Shown here: positions 57,936 to 64,000 of the stretch, piece after piece | How positions within the stretch are numbered: position 1 is the stretch's first letter | Layout of the letters: every line of letters begins with the position of its first letter | Assembly: GCA_029204225.1 (NCBI GenBank) | Contig: CM055096.1 | Coordinates: forward strand, 40,693,637-40,757,636 | Reading direction: 5' to 3' | Length of the DNA stretch: 64,000 nt | Origin: Diphasiastrum complanatum | Taxonomy: Eukaryota > Streptophyta > Lycopodiopsida > Lycopodiales > Lycopodiaceae | Position numbers and translations under genes: made by a program | The notes under the pieces: model-generated | What the model was told of the DNA's origin: nothing | The model's input: the letters and a program-made list of their open reading frames with translations, nothing else | The model's database searches: none

Positions 57936-59283
57936 AATGCGAACACGTAACCAAATAGAACGAGGACCAGGACGCCTAGCCCAAGTAGCATAGGCAAGCT
58001 GCGCATGGCAAGCGGCAGAAGCAGGACCATCAAGAAGCGGGTCAGCCGACTCATCAATAGAACGTGGGTTAGGAGTATCAAGAATCTGGATATAAACATT
58101 AAAATCATCAGGAGTAAGAGCCTCATGGTAAAAAACAGCGGTAGGAGGACCATGAGTCTATCGACAATCACGGGCGAGATGATCTGGACTCTTACAACGA
58201 TAACAAAGGCGCTTTTGCTGAATCTCGACGAACTCTGCGGCTGAATAACAACGAACAAAGACAAGGCGAGGTGTAGAAAGATGAGGGGGAATGGTATTAA
58301 AAGAAGCCAAAGTAGGAGAAGCAGTGGAAAGAGGGCGAGAAAAATGAGAAGAAGTGGACAACTCAAGATACTTATCCTATAGGGTAGTAGCCAGGGAGAT
58401 AGCATCTGAGAGAGTAGGAGGCCAAAAAGAGGAAGCATCATATCGTAAGGAGCCTCTAAGGCCAACAATAAAACGTGAAATAAGTCTATAGGATGAAGAT
58501 CAATAAAAAGGTAAGAAAGCTCAGTAAACTGATCAATATAAGTAGTCAAATGACTAGTACGGCGAAGACTACAAAACATATCACGTTGGCGAACCAACCA
58601 TTGTGGATCAATCATAGGCATACGAAGATCATGCCAAAAAGTAGGCCATATATGTAATCCCTCATGAGTAGGCTCAGAGCGATAGACATGCCACCAAGTC
58701 TGAGCTCGACCATCTAAATGTAACGCAGCCAACTGCACTTTATGGGTTTCAGTCTTGGGATACATAAGAAAATAGGTTTCTAACTTAGAGAACCAATTTT
58801 CCAAGATATTCCCATCAGATGAACCAGAATAAGTAGTAAGCTGGAATATGCGATCACAAAAATCACGAGCAAAATGAGGCTCACTGAAAAAATAGAAGAA
58901 AGAAATCCTGGTGGTGTGGAGAGAAATCCAGGTGGTGGTACAGAAGACCCATAAGAACTAGCACTATATGAAGGGAGACCAAACGTACTACCAAAAGCAC
59001 CTCCTAAAGATGGAGATGGAGCAAGAGCAAACGTACTCAAAATAGGAAATAAAGGTGCTTTACCAGGACGATGAAGAATGTCTGGGGGGGTGGTATCCCC
59101 TCGTGGTAGGATAGTCTCAAGGCTAGAAAGAATACGATCAATACGACTCTCAAGCTGATCCATGCGGGAATCAATATGTGTAAAACGATCATCTAAAGAG
59201 CTCTGCGGAGGGTCTTCTGATGAAGAAGTTGCATAAAGACTAAGGAAGAGACAAAAACTTGAGGGAGAGGACGTTTTTGTCAC
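57734..59283 (-). pseudogene. Chromovirus gag
   Basis: 59283-58780: HIDSRMDQLESRIDRILSSL (coiled segment), then a Ser/Pro/Gly-rich linker. 58804 onward: ENWFSKLETYFLMYPKTETH, AALHLDGRAQTWWHVYRSEP, FWHDLRMPMIDPQW (retrotransposon gag domain). A CCHC knuckle, RCYSAAEFVEIQQKRLCYRC followed by KSPDHLARDCR, lies at 58270-58160 in another frame. A stop just after the knuckle and frame changes break the protein. Confidence 0.85.
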
Positions 59284-60935
59284 CCCAACTTAGTCTAACT
59301 TTTGAAATCACCAAAAATGGCACGTAAACAGTCAATCAAGATGAATAATAATCAAAAAATGAGGGGCTGAGAAAGTAGAAAGTTTCTAACAAAATGGAAA
59401 AATGGAAAGAGGATGGTATGAGGCAACAAATATGAACAGGAAAAAAGACCGATGACTCTATCTCTTAAGAGTTGGAATGGATTTGAAAAGATTTGATTGC
59501 AAACAATGTCATAGATTTCCTTATCACTTGACTAGCTTGAGAGAAACACACAATTTTGATCAAATCTCTTAAGATTCAAATGAATGGATGCTATTGATTT
59601 GAAATCCACCAAGTAAACACGTATACCTACTCTCAAAGATCATATCCAAGCTCCAAAAAGCTGCATCAACAAACTTTGGATCCTTATCCATCTCAATCTA
59701 CACTTCTAGCTCTTTCCAACAAGAGTTGGTCAATTGGCCTCTATGGATCAACAAATACAAGATTGGTACACTTAATCAAAGTGGATGCATCTCACATCTA
59801 AGCACTCCACACGGCAAAAGGTACCTATTGACCCAAAAAATCATGCAAAATATCTCTCATTGAAGAATTTGAAGCAATGAGCCAATCGAGACCCTGGTAT
59901 ATTCTCTAATCTTGATTTTTTCACTCAAAACTTTGATTAAACAATCTACCTTAAACATGCATGGATCTAGCTCTAATACCATGTTAAAAAATTGTGTGTT
60001 TCAGGACCTTGAATAGATCTACCACAACCTACATGCATGAGTTTGCACACTACCAAATCTATCTTGATCAACTCGGATTTTCATAGGCTATCAAGTAAGA
60101 TTTGGATCTAGGCAAGAGCTCTTGTATACGAAAACTAATCATCCATCAAAATATTCCCTTCAGTGGTTGGGAACACTCAAAAAGCTGAATTACGAGTGAC
60201 ATTTTAGAAACAAAGCCTATGCCATCTCTATCTCCAGGGTCGAAGAAGTGTTTAGCGCCATTTCCCGCTTTATTATTGTCATTGTGTTGTTTGTTACTAT
60301 ACTAGCACAATTTCCTATTGAGCGGGTAATTGAAAAGGTTTCTCCTAAGAAGATTCCCTTCAAAACTTTAAAAATCAAGGTACCAAAAATAAAATCACAT
60401 TTTTGGGTAAAATTATTTTTTTAAGTGCAGGCTTTTTGACTTTTAAAATCTTCAAAATGCACATACCATATTTTCAAACATACATTAGTAAGAAACTACA
60501 CAATTACCTGCATTGCAAATTTGATATTGTTTTAAAAAATATCACGAACAAAAAATGAACTTAAAATTCATATAGCTAATTAACTCTTTGTTGAGATTTT
60601 GTTATAGGTACTTGCATAGATCATTAATAAATCATTCATATTTTAAATGTCATCTAGATATTTTCAAAACATTATAATGATGTATTAGATCGCATAAAAA
60701 TTTCATAACAAATAAATTTATCAAGATGCAGAATAATAGTGCATAAATAAACAAGAACTTTCTATAAATCTAAGAATAAGCTCATGAAGCATAATATCTT
60801 AAATATATCACTGTGAATCTCACATAAATAAATTTTTGATTTTCAAATTTGATTTTCCTGTAACATAAGGTTCTGGCCAATTACATTTATGTTTGCAAAT
60901 CAATATCTAGTATCAAGCATATATTCCCTAACGTA
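59284..60935. other. Non-coding AT-rich DNA with a PBS-like site
   Basis: No gene. GCTCTAATACCA at 59970-59981 is a minus-strand PBS-like site (TGGTATTAGAGC, one mismatch) directly followed on the plus strand by TGTTAAAAAATTG, so an LTR end probably sits at 59982. The sequence after the PBS on the minus strand (CATGCATGTTTAAGG) resembles the start of the LARD-like interior at 20352. The rest, 60240-60930, is AT-rich without features. Confidence 0.5.
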
Positions 60936-61273
60936 TCAAGTAATATCTAGTAAGGCCTTCTCAGTTGATTGAGAGGCTTGCCCCTCATCAACGACATCAG
61001 TAGCCCTATCAGTGAAATCTTGAGAGGGCTCATTAATATCATCTCTCAATCCAACTAGCTCCCCTTCTTCGTTCAGTAATGGGGGAACCGGTTTGGACGA
61101 GACACTCTGGAACCTCTCAATATTGTCAACTACTCGAGCCCCAACTTCCTGATCTTCATCTGGAAGTTCTCGAATAGCAGCCACTCCCATCTCAATATAG
61201 GTTGCCTGGACTTCATCCACTTCAACAGCTACGCAATTCTTGTTTTTCTTAAGGGCACAACATGTGGTAGTAC
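60936..61273 (-). pseudogene. ParB/MTase gene, exon 5 (end of motif I and C-terminus)
   Basis: Acceptor CATGTAG, then GT completes Ser and the frame reads TTTCCALKKNKNCVAVEVDE followed by VQATYIEMGVAAIRELP. This completes FAGTSTTT and supplies the acidic residue of motif II. The tail is acidic and low in complexity (DDINEPSQDFTDRATDVVDE) and ends at TGA 60936-60938. The exon is fully open. The motif order IV then I indicates the beta-type arrangement. Confidence 0.75.
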
Positions 61274-61386
61274 CTACATGTAAAAGTATATAAAAGAATA
61301 AGTAATTTTCAAAAACAAAAATTAAATTTGAAAGTTAATACTCAATTATAAAAACTAATTTTAAGCAAAGAAACACATCATCATAC

Positions 61387-61672
61387 TTGTTCCCGCAAAC
61401 ATGTCCAGAATCCAATCATCCTCATTTGAAAGCATATCAATCAACTTATTGATTAATCTCTGAGGCTTTTGGTAAGGGTTAACCAAAGACCTATCACCCT
61501 CTAAGTGTCTCAATTTATGAGTGACAACTGGACAAGAAATGACATTACTACATTGCTCATTGCAATGAATCCGCAATTTCTTTTTCTCACGGGCATCATA
61601 GTAGCCACGGTCATCATTTCAAAAGAACTGATAAGCCGGCAGCCCAGTGCACGTTCAAGATTTGTTTTGTTC
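61387..61672 (-). pseudogene. ParB/MTase gene, exon 4 (SAM-binding motif I start)
   Basis: The acceptor ATGCAG adds the G that completes Trp. The first part reads NKTNLERALG, then a one-base frameshift near 61610-61640, and then FNDDRGYYDAREKKKLRIHC-type sequence. The end reads NPYQKPQRLINKLIDML and DDWILDMFAGT, with a GTATGA donor splitting the next codon. KP...LI...D-x-LD-x-FAG is the hallmark of motif X/motif I in N4/N6 DNA methylases. Confidence 0.7.
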
Positions 61673-61763
61673 CTGCATATGTAATACCATATTAGTATTG
61701 AGACAAACAGTTTTAAACATTAACTAAATCAAAATATCACAATCTATAATTAAAATGACATAC

Positions 61764-62215
61764 CATACAAGGTGCTCAATAGCATGACATGTAGCTTTCA
61801 GAGATGCAATGACTGATGATAATTGAGCCACGCTATGGAAAATTACACATCTCCATAAAGAAGATGCTGTCAAGGCAGCAAAATCAGTCACCAGCTTCAT
61901 TATTTGAGGGTAAGGAAATCATTTCAAGTCATTAATAGAGCCAGGCATTCTGAAACCATATGGAATATCTGCAATGGCAAGAGTATACTCATGCTTTGGG
62001 ACTTCTTCTATCAATTTCGAGACATTAGAACAAACAACTCGATACGTAAATGTCCTCATCGGATCAAAAAGACAAGTGAAGGTTTTATAATCCTCGTACA
62101 TTGGCGGGAGGGAATCTTTTAACTGAATCCTCATTCGTTCTCCCTTAGCCCTCTATATATGCAATAGAAAGTTTGGAGGGCAATCCAAGTCCTCTCCAGC
62201 CTTTGCCTTCTTTGG
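61764..62215 (-). pseudogene. ParB/MTase gene, exon 3 (catalytic DPPY-type motif)
   Basis: 452 nt, phase 0 in, two bases of a Trp codon carried out. It includes EYTLAIADIPYGF, which fits motif IV of N4/N6 amino-methyltransferases (D-P-P-Y, here D-I-P-Y), then CVIFHSVAQLSSVIASLK and AIEHLVW, as seen after motif IV in these enzymes. Two in-frame stops (TAG at 62155-62153 and TGA at 61921-61919) would truncate it. Both could arise from C-to-T changes at CAG and CGA. Confidence 0.7.
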
Positions 62216-62305
62216 CTGTAAAACCACAACAGCAAATATATATGTTTAATTATACATTATAAAGAGCTAAAACAAAATATAAATATATTATTTCTACATT
62301 CTTAC

Positions 62306-62447
62306 CTTATAATTCTGGAAAGCCAAAAATAATTCAGACAAAGCTTTTGTTGAGCTGGTAGTCGGATAGTTTTGTTTGACCTCATCCCAGCTGGCACAGT
62401 TCAGCCGCTTCATCATCACCTCTTGAATTCGAATGAACACTTTGTGA
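62306..62447 (-). pseudogene. ParB/MTase gene, exon 2
   Basis: Acceptor CTGCAG at 62448-62453 and donor GTAAG at 62305 downward. 142 nt: one base completes the codon split with exon 1, then 47 codons (HKVFIRIQEVMMKRL, then CASWDEVKQNYPTTS). It is open throughout and phase-correct with both neighbours. Confidence 0.65.
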
Positions 62448-62536
62448 CTGCAGAAATACCATGATGAGAAAAACAGATAATAATTGTGAGAGGTAAGCAA
62501 CAGAAACTTGATGACGTGCATCGACATGGTGTTACT

Positions 62537-62610
62537 AACTCGATGTAGTGCATCGAGTTGGTGTATTGGTATACCAATTGGTACACCAACTCGATGCATT
62601 GCATCAAGTT
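62537..62610. repeat. Near-perfect inverted repeat in intron 1
   Basis: A 74-bp palindrome: ACTCGATGTAGTGCATCGAGTT on the left and AACTCGATGCATTGCATC on the right, with GGTGTATTGGTA/TACCAATTGGTACACC in the centre. The arms are about 35 nt with few mismatches and nested short palindromes. It lies between exons 1 and 2 of the ParB/MTase gene. Confidence 0.85.
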
Positions 62611-62688
62611 GGTCCACCACTCGATGCTCTGAAAATCAAGTATTATACTAAAAACAACAATAAATGACTGAATATCAAAATAGCTTAC

Positions 62689-63571
62689 TTCTTAAACTCA
62701 AGATGCATCTCGTCCATGCTAAGCTCCTTTGAGACAACACGTGAAAGTACCGACACAATGGTGGTCTCATCCTTGATTCCTTGAAGAGGTCTCCACCAAT
62801 GACCCCTCATATCATCTGCGAGCTCCTCAATCTGAAGGTCAAGCTTTTTTTGTAGCCTCTTTCGACAAAGCGGTAAGAATAGCTTTTCCCTTCGAGACCT
62901 TCTGGCCCTTTAGCTCTTTATTCTCCCACATTTTGAAAATAGTGTCTTGAATACTCCACACGTATCCTTGATGAAAAGCCAATTGAAACCATGAATCATA
63001 TTTACAAAGGCCATGTGACTTTTCAGACCTTCAATGACTACTCCAACCTCTAGAAAACATTGGCGTCTCAATGCACCATCAGCTTTTTCGTGAGATTTAA
63101 GATAATCAACATATTCATGGTGAAAAAACCTAATCTTTTCAACAAATGACATCCTGGCCCTATAAGCATTATCATTATTGTGATCCCAAGCAAGCAACTT
63201 CGCTTCTTTGAGTGCCAGATTACAGAATATTTGACATTCAACAAATCGAAAAATGCTGGTAGTTGGATAAGCGGCCACTAGATGTCTTCGCGCCTCGGTT
63301 GAGTGGGATCCACCAATAACATAATAATCATAAAGCTCAATTTTTTCCCATTAAAGACATGCTTTGAAGGACACTGGTAAGGATCAACTAACACAATGAA
63401 AGGCACAACAGTCGCATGTGGATTTAGCTTCATTTTCTTCATCAAATTAGTGTCATGCACTTTGTGAGAAGCTCTCACTTCCATCGTCCTCCTAGCTAGA
63501 TCTCGTAGGCCAGCTGCTTCCCTTCCTCCTAAAGTAATCCCTAGAAAGTGACCCCGGATCGTTCTGACCAC
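62689..63571 (-). pseudogene. ParB/MTase gene, exon 1 (ParB-like region)
   Basis: Minus strand. Early part: MEVRASHKVHDTNLMKKMKL, then VVPFIVLVDPYQCPSKHVFN. After a frameshift at an A6 run (63341-63346): LYDYYVIGGSHSTEARRHL, which matches the G-G-x-H-R-x-x-A core of ParB/sulfiredoxin-like domains (Ser-His-Ser instead of x-H-R), then CQIFCNLALKEAKLLAWDHN. The frame shifts again at about 62970-63000 and at an A7 run (62845-62851); in the shifted frame it reads FKMWENKELKGQKVSKGK. It then reaches RGHWWRPLQGIKDE and a GTAAGC donor at 62687-62688. The first ATG used here (63571) may not be the true start. Family assignment is inferred from the motif. Confidence 0.6.
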
Positions 63572-63860
63572 TGAATCGGGTCTGATTCAGAACCAAAATC
63601 ATCCTCTCCTCATCCTGTCACTCGTCCTTCTCCTCAGAAGATTTCTTCGCCGAAGGTGTGTGAAGAATTGAAAAAGATTATCTATGTTAGATATAGGGGT
63701 CTTATGTTTTTTACATCAAGCATCTAGGTGTAGGATGTTGATAGGAATAAATTTGGCATAGATGGCAAATTATGCATTTCCACTTGTAATGCCACTATTG
63801 AGCCAAAATAGAGTAAGAGGCTAAACAAGTGCCAAATAGAGTGTAGACAAGTGTAAAGTT
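63572..63860. other. Upstream region of the ParB/MTase gene
   Basis: On the minus strand this is where the promoter or further 5' exons would lie. I see no clear TATA box or motif. The bases from about 63737 (TGTTGATAGGAATAAATTTGGC) look like the start of an LTR, which would mean a retrotransposon sits just upstream. Confidence 0.35.
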
Positions 63861-63883
63861 TTTGTTTGATGAATTTCAAGAGG

Positions 63884-64000
63884 TCCAATAGGATTTAGAG
63901 GTGGAACCTTGTGAGGTCCAATAGGAAATTGAGGTGTGCTTGAATATAGTCCAATAGAATTAAGAGGTGCATGGATCAATGATCCAATAGGATCAAGAGG
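63884..64000. repeat. 33-bp tandem repeat, at least four units, running off the window
   Basis: TCCAATAG starts at 63884, 63917, 63950 and 63983, exactly 33 bp apart. Each unit also contains an A-GAGGTG block. The array is cut by the window end. Similar GTCCAATAGGGGTG words lie near 21328 in the LARD-like interior. Confidence 0.85.

Larger units (their letters stand above)
55181..59283 (-). mobile_element. Ty3 chromovirus, minus strand, RNase H deleted
   Basis: Gag (59283-57936), protease (57935 onward), RT (57500-56690), integrase (56640-55860) and a C-terminal chromodomain (55777-55300) in normal order. Frame changes and stops are common. The 3' LTR follows at 55091, and the 5' LTR is not identified. 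Clade: chromodomain-bearing Ty3. Confidence 0.9.

Noticed and set aside
58005-58244. Plus-strand basic 79-codon frame
   Set aside because: Antisense shadow of chromovirus gag.

Overview
The window looks like nuclear DNA from a large-genome land plant. The reasons are many decayed Ty1/copia and Ty3 retrotransposons with plant-type primer-binding sites (initiator-Met and an Athila-like PBS), a chromodomain Ty3 element, LINE fragments, GT-AG introns and long microsatellites. Gene density is very low. A fern or other non-seed plant would fit, but the sequence does not settle this. There is no bacterial operon, CRISPR array, rRNA gene or tRNA gene.

Layout: 1-4.8 kb holds three 3' fragments of one LINE family, two on the plus strand and one inverted, plus a copia 3' tail with a possible LTR. 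4.8-8.6 kb is mostly unassigned. 8.6-14.9 kb carries part of a host-like gene on the plus strand. Four exons in one phase are proposed, and the last intron is filled by a minus-strand copia element, a nested solo LTR with a 5-bp target duplication, and a LINE fragment. 17.2-19.5 kb is a decayed copia element without RT, followed by an 850-bp LTR and a non-coding, LARD-like interior. 22-26.4 kb has no recognised gene.

26.4-51 kb is a mosaic of Ty3 and copia pieces: a minus-strand Ty3 element with a long extra ORF downstream of integrase (26.9-33.3 kb), a minus-strand copia 5' half with a complete 823-bp LTR (33.4-36.2 kb), a Ty3 gag scrap, a copia gag-protease scrap, and a plus-strand Ty3 element (38.1-47.5 kb). 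In the last of these the central 3.95 kb (protease to mid-integrase) is inverted in place. A copia 3' half follows (47.5-49.8 kb). 51-54.7 kb holds two minus-strand copia fragments, and 54.7-59.3 kb a minus-strand chromovirus that has lost RNase H.

60.9-63.6 kb holds the most unusual locus: a minus-strand, five-exon gene or pseudogene. It has a ParB/sulfiredoxin-like N-terminal part and a bacterial-type N4/N6 DNA methyltransferase part, with motif IV before motif I. Splice junctions and phases fit across all introns, but frameshifts and stops suggest decay or homopolymer sequencing errors. The window ends inside a perfect-period 33-bp tandem repeat.

The transposon genes are almost all disrupted. 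Apart from the two host-like loci I see nothing likely to make an intact cellular protein.
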